From an uncultured Bacteroidales bacterium (lineage in GTDB: Bacteria > Bacteroidota > Bacteroidia > Bacteroidales > UBA932): DNA of 5,234 bases. Each line of letters opens with the position of its first letter. Positions within the stretch are counted from its first letter, which is position 1. The translations under genes were made by a program, and so were the position numbers. Below are positions 1-5,234 of the stretch, one piece after another. Below the pieces are notes generated by a model that searched no databases, was not told the DNA's origin, and was given only the letters and a program-made list of their open reading frames with translations. The stretch is from NCBI GenBank assembly GCA_946627685.1, contig CAMOVV010000109.1:1-5234 (forward strand), given 5' to 3'.

Positions 1-1
1 G

Positions 2-361
2 GTTTATCCCATCTACAACACGCTCAACAAAATGCCTTCCAGCTACATAGAAGCCGCGCAGGACCTCGGGGCCACGCCCGCCAGGGTGTTCACCAAGGTG
101 GTTCTGCCGCTTTCCATGCCGGGAGTGTGGAGCGGAGTGCTGATGGTGTTCATGCCGACGATTTCCACCTTCGCCGTGGCCGAGCTCCTCACCCTGAACA
201 AAGTGAAGCTCTTCGGAACCACCATCCAGGAAAACATCAACAACGGTTTCTGGAACTACGGTTCTGCCCTTGCACTTATCATGCTGGTTCTCATAGGAAT
301 AACGACGATACTTGCCGGCGAGGACAACGCCCGCGAGGATGAAACGGGAGGTGTGATATGA
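2..361 (+). CDS. potB: Spermidine/putrescine ABC transporter permease PotB (3' part only)
   Basis: This is the C-terminal 119 residues of an inner-membrane permease; the reading frame is open to the left edge, so the true start is outside the window. The binding-protein-dependent permease signature (EAA loop, which docks on the ATPase PotA) is visible from residue 17 of the fragment as EAAQDLGATP, followed by VVLPLSMPG. Two hydrophobic segments follow, at about fragment residues 40-60 and 84-103. The protein ends in a short acidic tail (GEDNARED), less basic than expected for a cytoplasmic end. Assignment to PotB rather than a general ABC permease rests on the EAA-loop wording and on the order potB-potC-potD. 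The stop codon overlaps the potC start by 4 bp (ATGA), which suggests translational coupling. The ATPase gene is not in the window and would be expected upstream. Confidence 0.9.
   Translation, partial: VYPIYNTLNKMPSSYIEAAQDLGATPARVFTKVVLPLSMPGVWSGVLMVFMPTISTFAVAELLTLNKVKLFGTTIQENINNGFWNYGSALALIMLVLIGITTILAGEDNAREDETGGVI
346..353 (+). promoter_or_regulatory. Strong Shine-Dalgarno site for potC
   Basis: GGGAGGTG lies 4 nt before the potC ATG at 358 and sits inside the last codons of potB. It matches the anti-Shine-Dalgarno sequence closely. The other starts in this window (potD, the methyltransferase, the GH13 gene and the phosphofructokinase gene) have only A-rich or GA-rich leaders, as is common in Bacteroidota, so this site stands out. 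It may be partly coincidental, because it encodes the Gly-Gly near the PotB C-terminus. Confidence 0.55.
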
Positions 362-1143
362 AAAAGTTTCTCGCTCAATCCTATCTGTGGCTCCTGCTGC
401 TGATACTCTACTCCCCCATCGTCATCATAGCCGTCTTCTCGTTCACCGAGGCGAAGGTCATGGGAAACTGGAGCGGGCTGTCTTTCAAGCTCTATTCCAA
501 CCTTTTCAACGGCCATGTGAGCGGCTCCCTGGTGCATGCGATTGAAAACACCCTAACCATAGGCATCCTCTCCGCGGCCATATCCACGATTCTGGGTTCC
601 ATAGCCGCCGTGGGCATTTTCAACCTCAAGGGCTGGAAAAAGAAGTCCGTGACCCTCCTCAACGACATCCCCATGCTGAACCCCGACATCATCACGGGTA
701 TCTCCCTGTTCATCCTCTTCGTCGCTGTCGGCGTCACCCAGGGGTATGTCACGGTCCTTCTCGCCCACATTTCGTTCTGCACCCCCTACGTGGTGCTCAG
801 CGTCATGCCGAAGCTTCGCCAGATGAATCCCAACACCTATGAGGCCGCCCTGGACCTCGGCGCAACGCCTTCCCAGGCCCTCCGGAAGGTTATCTTTCCC
901 CAGATACGTCCCGGCATGGTGTCAGGCTTCATCCTTGCGTTCACCCTTTCCATCGACGACTTCGCCGTCACCCTCTTCACCAAGGGCAACCAGGGCCTGG
1001 AGACCCTCTCCACCTACATCTACGCCGATGCGAGGAAAGGCGGACTCACCCCCGAGCTCCGTCCCCTGATGACAATCATCTTCCTCACCGTCCTTCTCCT
1101 CCTTATCATCATAAACATCAGAAATTCAAGACAAAAGAAATAA
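358..1143 (+). CDS. potC: Spermidine/putrescine ABC transporter permease PotC
   Basis: A 261-residue inner-membrane permease, the usual length for PotC, which pairs with PotB to form the channel of a polyamine importer. About six hydrophobic segments are visible, near residues 8-28, 63-88, 110-127, 130-150, 187-205 and 235-254. The EAA loop starts at residue 162 (EAALDLGATP) and runs to the conserved proline in IFPQIRPG (residues 179-186); this cytoplasmic loop contacts the PotA ATPase. The sequence after it, FTLSIDDFAVTLF (195-207), is typical of PotC. The C-terminus is short and basic (RNSRQKK). The ATG start overlaps the potB stop by 4 bp and has a good ribosome-binding site. The gene ends 1 nt before potD. 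The family is certain; the exact substrate (spermidine, putrescine or both) cannot be read from this subunit. Confidence 0.95.
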   Translation: MKKFLAQSYLWLLLLILYSPIVIIAVFSFTEAKVMGNWSGLSFKLYSNLFNGHVSGSLVHAIENTLTIGILSAAISTILGSIAAVGIFNLKGWKKKSVTLLNDIPMLNPDIITGISLFILFVAVGVTQGYVTVLLAHISFCTPYVVLSVMPKLRQMNPNTYEAALDLGATPSQALRKVIFPQIRPGMVSGFILAFTLSIDDFAVTLFTKGNQGLETLSTYIYADARKGGLTPELRPLMTIIFLTVLLLLIIINIRNSRQKK

Positions 1144-1144
1144 A

Positions 1145-1210
1145 ATGAAAAAAATCGCATCATTCCTTCTCTGCGCTTTCCTTACGGTTTCGGCCGCCCT
1201 CTCCGCCGCA
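1145..1210 (+). other. PotD signal peptide
   Basis: The first 22 residues have a basic n-region (MKK), a hydrophobic core (IASFLLCAFLTVSAAL) and a small-residue cleavage site (SAA before D23). This is a classical Sec signal peptide cut by signal peptidase I. Leu at -1 to C10 rules out a normal lipoprotein box. The exact cleavage position is inferred. Confidence 0.8.
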
Positions 1211-2449
1211 GACAGGGAGCACACCCTGAAGGTGTACAACTGGGCCGATTACATCGACGAAGACCTCATCGCCGAATTCGAGAAATGGTATGAGGAACAG
1301 ACCGGGGAAAAAGTCCAGATCGTCTATCAGCTCTTCGACATCAACGAAGTGATGCTCTCCAAGATTGAGAAAGGACACGAGGACTATGACGTCGTCTGCC
1401 CTTCCGACTACATCATCGAGAGGATGCTCAGGCAGGACCTTCTCCTTCCCATCGACAGGGACTTCGGGAACGCCCCCGACTACACCGGCAACATCTCCCC
1501 CTTCATCATGAACATGCTGAGGCTCATAGATGCGGGTGGGAAAGACGCCAACAAATATGCCGTCCCCTACATGTGGGGCACGACCGGGATCCTCTACAAC
1601 CCGAAATATGTCTCTCCCGAGGAGGTGAAGAGCTGGGAAGTGCTCAGGAATCCCAAATATGCCGGAAAGATTTATGTAAAGGATGCGTTCAGGGATGTAT
1701 ATACCGCCCTTATCGTATATCTGAAAAAGGATGAAATCGACTCCGGGAAGCTCACCCTCGACCAGGCCGCAAGGGATGCCTCCGACGAGTCCATCGCCCT
1801 GGTGGAAAACTGGCTCAACTCCATGAAAGACGGAGTGCAGGGCTGGGAGGCCGATTTCGGCAAGGAACTGATGACCAAGGAGAAAGGTTGGCTCAACCTG
1901 TCTTGGAGCGGGGATGCCAAATGGGCCATCGACGAGGCTGCTAACATTGGTGTTACACTCGATTATGCCGTGCCCCAGGAGGGTTCCAACGTGTGGTTCG
2001 ACGCCTGGGTAATACCGAAGTACGCAAGGAACGTGAAGGCCGCGAGGTATTTCATCGATTTCATGTGCAAGCCCGAGAACGCCATCCGCAACATGGACGT
2101 CATCGGCTACGTGAGCGCCGTGGGAGGAGAGGAAATACTTGAGGCCCAGCTCGACCCCGAAAACTGCAGGCCCGTTGACGCAAGTTATTTCTTCGGCCCC
2201 GAAGCGACGGCCGTTCCCGTGGACTATGTCCTCTACCCCGACAAGTCCGTCATCGACCGCTGCACCATGATGCACGACAGCGCCGACCGCACCGAGGCCC
2301 TCATGGCCATGTGGTCAAGGGTCAAGGGTGACAACGCCAGCACCGCCACCTATGTCATCATAGCCCTGGCCGTCCTCGCAATCGTGGCATTCATGCTGCT
2401 GGGACGCAAGAAGAGCCATAAAAGGAAATCTTCCGGAAAAAGAAGATGA
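1145..2449 (+). CDS. potD: Spermidine/putrescine-binding protein PotD with C-terminal membrane anchor
   Basis: A 434-residue extracytoplasmic solute-binding protein that delivers polyamines to PotB/PotC. It starts with a signal peptide (residues 1-22); there is a Cys at position 10 but no lipobox, so it is not a lipoprotein of the usual kind. By memory alignment with E. coli PotD, the polyamine-contacting residues are largely kept: W33 and Y36 in YNWADY, S87 and Y89 in CPSDY, an acidic pair at D180/D184, W254, W284 and D286 in VWFDAW, and Y322 in IGY. The normal domain seems to end near residue 394 (MWSRVKG). About 40 extra residues follow: a hydrophobic helix (401-419) and a very basic tail (421-434). 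Soluble PotD proteins of about 350 residues lack this. The likely topology is type I: ligand domain in the periplasm, tail in the cytoplasm. The leader is A-rich without a Shine-Dalgarno site. The stop overlaps the next gene by 4 bp. Confidence 0.93.
   Translation: MKKIASFLLCAFLTVSAALSAADREHTLKVYNWADYIDEDLIAEFEKWYEEQTGEKVQIVYQLFDINEVMLSKIEKGHEDYDVVCPSDYIIERMLRQDLLLPIDRDFGNAPDYTGNISPFIMNMLRLIDAGGKDANKYAVPYMWGTTGILYNPKYVSPEEVKSWEVLRNPKYAGKIYVKDAFRDVYTALIVYLKKDEIDSGKLTLDQAARDASDESIALVENWLNSMKDGVQGWEADFGKELMTKEKGWLNLSWSGDAKWAIDEAANIGVTLDYAVPQEGSNVWFDAWVIPKYARNVKAARYFIDFMCKPENAIRNMDVIGYVSAVGGEEILEAQLDPENCRPVDASYFFGPEATAVPVDYVLYPDKSVIDRCTMMHDSADRTEALMAMWSRVKGDNASTATYVIIALAVLAIVAFMLLGRKKSHKRKSSGKRR
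2345..2446 (+). other. PotD C-terminal transmembrane segment and basic tail
   Basis: Residues 401-419 (ATYVIIALAVLAIVAFMLL) form an uninterrupted hydrophobic stretch long enough to cross a membrane once. Residues 421-434 hold nine Lys/Arg and one His among 14, a strong positive-inside stop-transfer signal. No LPXTG-type sorting motif precedes the helix, so sortase attachment is unlikely. The simplest reading is a tether of the binding protein to the inner membrane. Confidence 0.8.
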
Positions 2450-3183
2450 CGCCTCTGTCCTCCGGCGAAATAAAAAGAATAAAGTCCTTGGGAGCCAAAA
2501 AGTTCAGAGACTCCCTGGGGCTTTTCGCGGTGGAAGGGGAAAAACTTGTCCGGGAAGCCCTGGACTCGTCCTTCGAGGTGGTGAAGGTGTACAGGGCCTC
2601 TGAAATAGGACAGGAGGCCATGTCAAGGATATCTTCCCTCACCACCCCTTCTCCCGTCCTCGCCGTCGTGAGGATTCCTGAAGATGTACCGGAACTTGCT
2701 CCGGAAAACCCGGGAAAAGGCCTCTTCCTGGCCCTCGATTCCATACGGGACCCCGGCAACCTCGGCACCATCATACGCACAGCCGACTGGTTCGGCATCG
2801 ACGGCATCTACGCCTCCCCCGACACGGTGGACGTATTCAATCCCAAAGTCGTTCAGGCCACGATGGGAGCCATTTTCAGGGTTCCCTTCAAGTATGCCTC
2901 CATCCCCTCCTTATGCAAGGCCGCGGCCCTTTCCGGAGGCAGGGTGTACGGCACCTTCCTGGACGGAAGCGACATTTTCCGCTCGCCTCTCGATGCGGGA
3001 AAGGACGCCGCGTCCATTATCGTCATCGGCAACGAATCCAGGGGAATTTCTCCGGAAGTTGCCGCGCAGACGACAGACAGGCTGCTGATTCCTCGCTTTG
3101 CCGGACGCAAGGCCGAATCCCTCAACGCCGCCGTCGCAGCCTCACTCGCAATGTGTGAATTCCGAAGAAGAGAAAATGCCTGA
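2446..3183 (+). CDS. TrmH/SpoU-family RNA 2'-O-ribose methyltransferase
   Basis: A 245-residue cytoplasmic enzyme expected to move a methyl group from S-adenosylmethionine to a ribose 2'-OH in rRNA or tRNA. Residues about 10-75 resemble the small L30e-like substrate-binding domain (KKFRDSLGLFAVEGEKLVRE). The SPOUT knot domain follows, with its three motifs. Motif 1 is RDPGNLGTIIRTADWFG (101-117), including N105 and the catalytic-type R111. Motif 2 is VIGNESRGI (193-201), including E197. Motif 3 is IPRFAGRKAESLNAAVAASL (215-234), including the S225-L226-N227 turn of the cofactor knot. All key residues are present, so it should be active. The family includes RlmB, TrmH and TsnR-like enzymes; which RNA site is modified cannot be told. 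The ATG overlaps the potD stop by 4 bp and the leader is GA-rich (GGAAAAAGAAG). The stop lies inside the GH13 gene, an 8-bp overlap. Confidence 0.93.
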   Translation: MTPLSSGEIKRIKSLGAKKFRDSLGLFAVEGEKLVREALDSSFEVVKVYRASEIGQEAMSRISSLTTPSPVLAVVRIPEDVPELAPENPGKGLFLALDSIRDPGNLGTIIRTADWFGIDGIYASPDTVDVFNPKVVQATMGAIFRVPFKYASIPSLCKAAALSGGRVYGTFLDGSDIFRSPLDAGKDAASIIVIGNESRGISPEVAAQTTDRLLIPRFAGRKAESLNAAVAASLAMCEFRRRENA

Positions 3184-4723
3184 TACCGTCATATACCAGA
3201 TTCTTCCAAGGCTTTGGGGCAACACGGCCGCCAAGGAAGCGCACGACGGTTCCTACGAAGAAAACGGCAGCGGAAAATTCTCATCCATCGACGAGGCAAC
3301 CCTCGGGTACCTGAAAGACCTCGGAATCACCCATATCTGGCTCACCGGAGTAATCCGACACGCGAGTGCCTATTCCTGCCCTTCCTGTCCCCCGGCAAAG
3401 GTGCTGAAAGGCAGGGCAGGCTCCCCCTACGCGATTGTGGATTATTATGATGTCAATCCATATCTTGCCGATTGTCAAGAGAAAAGAATGGATGAGTTCA
3501 AGTCTTTGTTAAAGAGAATCCATTCCTTCGGACTCAAGGCCCTGATTGACTTTGTACCCAACCATGTCGCGAGGGAGTACGGCCGTCTCGGCCTTTCCCA
3601 TCCCGAATTTCCTGTCCTCGGGGCGCAGGACGACACCTTTGTCCACTGGAAAGCCGAAAACGATTTCTACTATTATCCGGGAGAGCCCCTTTCCCTCCCC
3701 GTGAAAGCCGCTTACGATGAATTTCCCGCGAAGGCCTCCGGTAACTGCTTCTCCCCCTCTCCCGGCATGAACGACTGGTGGGAGACCGTCCGGCTGAACT
3801 ACTGCGACTTCCGCACCCCGACCTGGGACAGGATGCTCCACATACTCAGGTACTGGTCTTCCCTCGGCGTTGACGGATTCCGCTGCGACATGGTGGAAAT
3901 GGTTCCTCCGGAGTTTTTCAAATGGGCGATACCCCTTCTGAAAAAAGACTTTCCCGAAATCGTCCTCATAGCGGAAGTCTATGACAAGAACCTGTATTCC
4001 AAATACATAAACGAGGTAGGCTTCGACATCCTCTACGACAAGTCAGGCCTTTACGACACCCTCCGCTCCATCATCTGCCACGGGGCTCGCGCAGACGGAA
4101 TCACCCGCAACTGGCAGTTTCTCGGCCCCCTGCAGCCAAGGATGCTGAATTTCCTGGAAAACCACGACGAGGTCAGGTTCCCTTCGGACTTTTATGCAGG
4201 CGACGCGGAAAGGGAATTTTGCGCCCTTGCCGTATCAGCCCTTTGGAACACAGCCCCTTTCATGGTGTATTTCGGCCAGGAGATTGGAGAGGAAGGGATG
4301 GAGGAAGAAGGATTCAGCGGAAAGGACGGAAGGACGACGATTTTCGATTGGTGGTCCCCGGCCGGGCCAAGGCGGCTTTACAATCATATACACACGGGCA
4401 AAGGACTGACGGAAAGGGAATTGTCCTTTATGAGAAGATTCCGGGAACTCCTGACCCTCTCCCACTCCCCTGCAGCGGCGAAAGGTTCATCCTACGACCT
4501 CTGCTGGTGCAACGGCTCCTCGGAGGGATTCAATCCCGACAAGCATTTCGCCTTCCTGCGGAGTTTCGGAGAGGAAATCCTTCTTCTAGCCTCGAATTTC
4601 TCATCGGAGGAAATGCGCTCGGACATTTTCATTCCCGCTGATGCCACGGGAAAGGGGGAAATGACGGTCCGCGTCAGCGTCCGTCCCTGGGATTTCACCT
4701 GCGAAAGGCTGTTTTTTAAATGA
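3176..4723 (+). CDS. GH13 alpha-amylase-family glycoside hydrolase, cytoplasmic
   Basis: A 515-residue retaining alpha-glucan-active enzyme. The (beta/alpha)8 barrel starts at once (VIYQILPRLWGN, residues 5-16) and carries the four GH13 regions: I, DFVPNH (125-130); II, GFRCD (234-238) with D238 as nucleophile, followed by E241; III, LIAEVYD (264-270) with E267 as acid/base; and IV, FLENHD (326-331) with H330-D331. The last ~90 residues look like the beta-sandwich domain C (LLLASNFS near 469-476). There is no signal peptide, so it probably acts on internal glycogen or imported maltooligosaccharides; specificity is not readable. The wording resembles Bacteroidota alpha-amylases of unclear subfamily. 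The ATG at 3176 was chosen because the barrel's first strand follows directly and an AGAAGAGAAA leader precedes it. An in-frame ATG at 3098 would add 26 low-complexity residues and overlap the methyltransferase by 86 bp. A CPSC motif (68-71) sits in an early loop. Confidence 0.93.
   Translation: MPDTVIYQILPRLWGNTAAKEAHDGSYEENGSGKFSSIDEATLGYLKDLGITHIWLTGVIRHASAYSCPSCPPAKVLKGRAGSPYAIVDYYDVNPYLADCQEKRMDEFKSLLKRIHSFGLKALIDFVPNHVAREYGRLGLSHPEFPVLGAQDDTFVHWKAENDFYYYPGEPLSLPVKAAYDEFPAKASGNCFSPSPGMNDWWETVRLNYCDFRTPTWDRMLHILRYWSSLGVDGFRCDMVEMVPPEFFKWAIPLLKKDFPEIVLIAEVYDKNLYSKYINEVGFDILYDKSGLYDTLRSIICHGARADGITRNWQFLGPLQPRMLNFLENHDEVRFPSDFYAGDAEREFCALAVSALWNTAPFMVYFGQEIGEEGMEEEGFSGKDGRTTIFDWWSPAGPRRLYNHIHTGKGLTERELSFMRRFRELLTLSHSPAAAKGSSYDLCWCNGSSEGFNPDKHFAFLRSFGEEILLLASNFSSEEMRSDIFIPADATGKGEMTVRVSVRPWDFTCERLFFK
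4696..4717 (+). terminator. Possible weak intrinsic terminator at the end of the GH13 gene
   Basis: CACCT (4696-4700) can pair with AGG-C-TG (4706-4711) around a GCGAA loop, giving five pairs with one bulged C, followed directly by six T (4712-4717). It lies within the last codons of the GH13 gene. The stem is short, so termination would be partial at best and the structure may be chance. Confidence 0.25.
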
Positions 4724-4730
4724 AAATAGG

Positions 4731-4738
4731 TAAATTTG
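4731..4738 (+). promoter_or_regulatory. Candidate Bacteroidota-type promoter (-7 element) for the phosphofructokinase gene
   Basis: TAAATTTG matches the Bacteroidota sigma-ABfr -7 consensus TAnnTTTG at every fixed position, 44 nt before the phosphofructokinase ATG, in the only AT-rich intergenic gap of the window. A matching -33 TTTG about 19-21 nt upstream is not clear; only a T-run at 4712-4717 lies near. If it is used, transcription would start near 4743-4748 and give a leader of about 35-40 nt. Confidence 0.45.
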
Positions 4739-4750
4739 CACGATTTGCCA

Positions 4751-4786
4751 ATGGAAATCATAACATCAAACATAGTACTATCATGA
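4751..4786 (+). other. 11-codon mini-ORF overlapping the phosphofructokinase start
   Basis: ATG at 4751 opens a frame for MEIITSNIVLS and ends at TGA 4784-4786. That stop overlaps the ATG at 4783 in an ATGA arrangement. It has no Shine-Dalgarno site, and an ORF this short can easily arise by chance. If translated, it would couple ribosome passage to the start of the phosphofructokinase gene. Confidence 0.2.
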
Positions 4787-5234
4787 AAGACGCTATCATC
4801 ATTCTCTGCGGAGGCGGTCCCGCTCCCGGCATGAACACCGTAGTGTGCTCTGTCACAAAGACCTTCCTTTCTCACGGTTTCAAGGTAATCGGCCTTCACG
4901 GCGGTTATTCCGGACTTTTCAGCAACGAACCCGAGACGGAAGAGCTCGACTTCGCCAAGGCTGACGCCTATTTCAACAGGGGCGGTTCCTACCTCAGGAT
5001 GAGCCGTTTCAAACCCACCAACGAGGATTTCGAGAAGAATTTCAACCTCGGCCTGTTCCAGGACAACAACGTCAAGCTTCTTGTCACCGTCGGCGGCGAC
5101 GACACCGCTTCCACGGCGAACAGAATCGCCAAGTTCCTCGAGGCCAAGCACTATCCTATCCACAACATCCACGTTCCCAAGACCATCGACAACGACCTTC
5201 CTCTTCCGGACAACACCCCCACCTTCGGCTTCAC
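4783..5234 (+). CDS. pfkA: 6-phosphofructokinase, probably pyrophosphate-dependent (5' part only)
   Basis: The first 150 residues of a phosphofructokinase, which converts fructose 6-phosphate to fructose 1,6-bisphosphate; the frame runs off the right edge. The N-terminal phosphoryl-donor loop is CGGGPAPGMN (9-18), followed by GLHGGYSGL (37-45). The donor-site motif is VGGDDT (103-108), and the catalytic loop is PKTIDND (132-138) with the fructose 6-phosphate-site aspartates D136 and D138. In this family, Gly at the second position after GGD and Gly before TIDND mark ATP users, whereas Asp (D107 here) and Lys (K133 here) mark pyrophosphate users. Both residues are of the pyrophosphate type, so the enzyme is predicted to be a reversible diphosphate-fructose-6-phosphate phosphotransferase (the pfkA symbol covers the family, not the donor). 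No in-frame ATG lies upstream in the gap, so ATG 4783 is the start. There is no Shine-Dalgarno site. It is separated from the GH13 gene by 59 bp and is probably transcribed at least partly on its own. Confidence 0.92.
   Translation, partial: MKDAIIILCGGGPAPGMNTVVCSVTKTFLSHGFKVIGLHGGYSGLFSNEPETEELDFAKADAYFNRGGSYLRMSRFKPTNEDFEKNFNLGLFQDNNVKLLVTVGGDDTASTANRIAKFLEAKHYPIHNIHVPKTIDNDLPLPDNTPTFGF

Noticed and set aside
310..361. Possible frameshift at the end of potB because the tail is acidic
   Set aside because: The two other frames end within a few codons in unrelated residues, and the observed frame ends exactly in the ATGA overlap with potC, as expected for an intact gene.
1145..1180. PotD as a lipoprotein through Cys10
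   Set aside because: The residue before the cysteine is Leu rather than Gly, Ala or Ser, and the Cys is in the middle of the hydrophobic core with a good signal peptidase I site further on.
1160..2275. A 371-codon open frame on the minus strand across potD
   Set aside because: It lies fully opposite a clear potD coding sequence. Long antisense frames are expected where codons mostly end in C or G, and the translation has no recognisable domain.
3098..3175. Longer GH13 start at ATG 3098
   Set aside because: It would add 26 Pro/Ser/Gln-rich residues with no match to the family's N-terminus and overlap the methyltransferase by 86 bp. ATG 3176 has a GA-rich leader and leads directly into the first barrel strand.
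4492..5172. A 226-codon minus-strand open frame crossing the GH13 end, the gap and the phosphofructokinase start
   Set aside because: Both coding regions it opposes are certain from catalytic motifs. The frame has no family signature and is best explained as a codon-bias shadow.

Overview
The window looks like chromosomal DNA of a moderately GC-rich Bacteroidota bacterium, most likely of the order Bacteroidales. The evidence is indirect. The GH13 enzyme has an N-terminus and active-site wording I associate with that phylum. Most start codons lack a strong Shine-Dalgarno site, and a TAnnTTTG-type -7 promoter element lies before the last gene. Genes are packed with almost no spacers. All six genes are on the + strand, and no mobile element, CRISPR array, tRNA or rRNA was seen.

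Layout: (1) 2-361, the 3' end of potB, a polyamine ABC permease cut by the window edge. (2) 358-1143, potC, the second permease. (3) 1145-2449, potD, the periplasmic polyamine-binding protein, with an unusual C-terminal membrane anchor. (4) 2446-3183, a TrmH/SpoU-family RNA 2'-O-methyltransferase. (5) 3176-4723, a cytoplasmic GH13 alpha-amylase-family enzyme. (6) 4724-4782, the only real intergenic gap, with a promoter-like element and an 11-codon mini-ORF. (7) 4783 to the right edge, the N-terminal part of a 6-phosphofructokinase whose phosphoryl-donor residues are of the pyrophosphate type.

The first five genes join by 4-bp overlap, 1-nt gap, 4-bp overlap and 8-bp overlap. They are therefore probably one transcription unit with translational coupling; its promoter, and probably the ATPase gene potA, lie upstream of the window. 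PotB, PotC and PotD are the membrane and binding parts of a spermidine/putrescine importer. The methyltransferase acts on rRNA or tRNA. The GH13 enzyme would process an intracellular alpha-glucan, and the phosphofructokinase would feed the resulting hexose phosphate into glycolysis. Polyamine uptake, RNA modification and glucan/glycolytic metabolism form a growth-related set, but any functional link beyond co-transcription is inference.

Nothing here amounts to a wholly new system. The most notable points are the C-terminally anchored PotD and the pyrophosphate-type residues of the phosphofructokinase.
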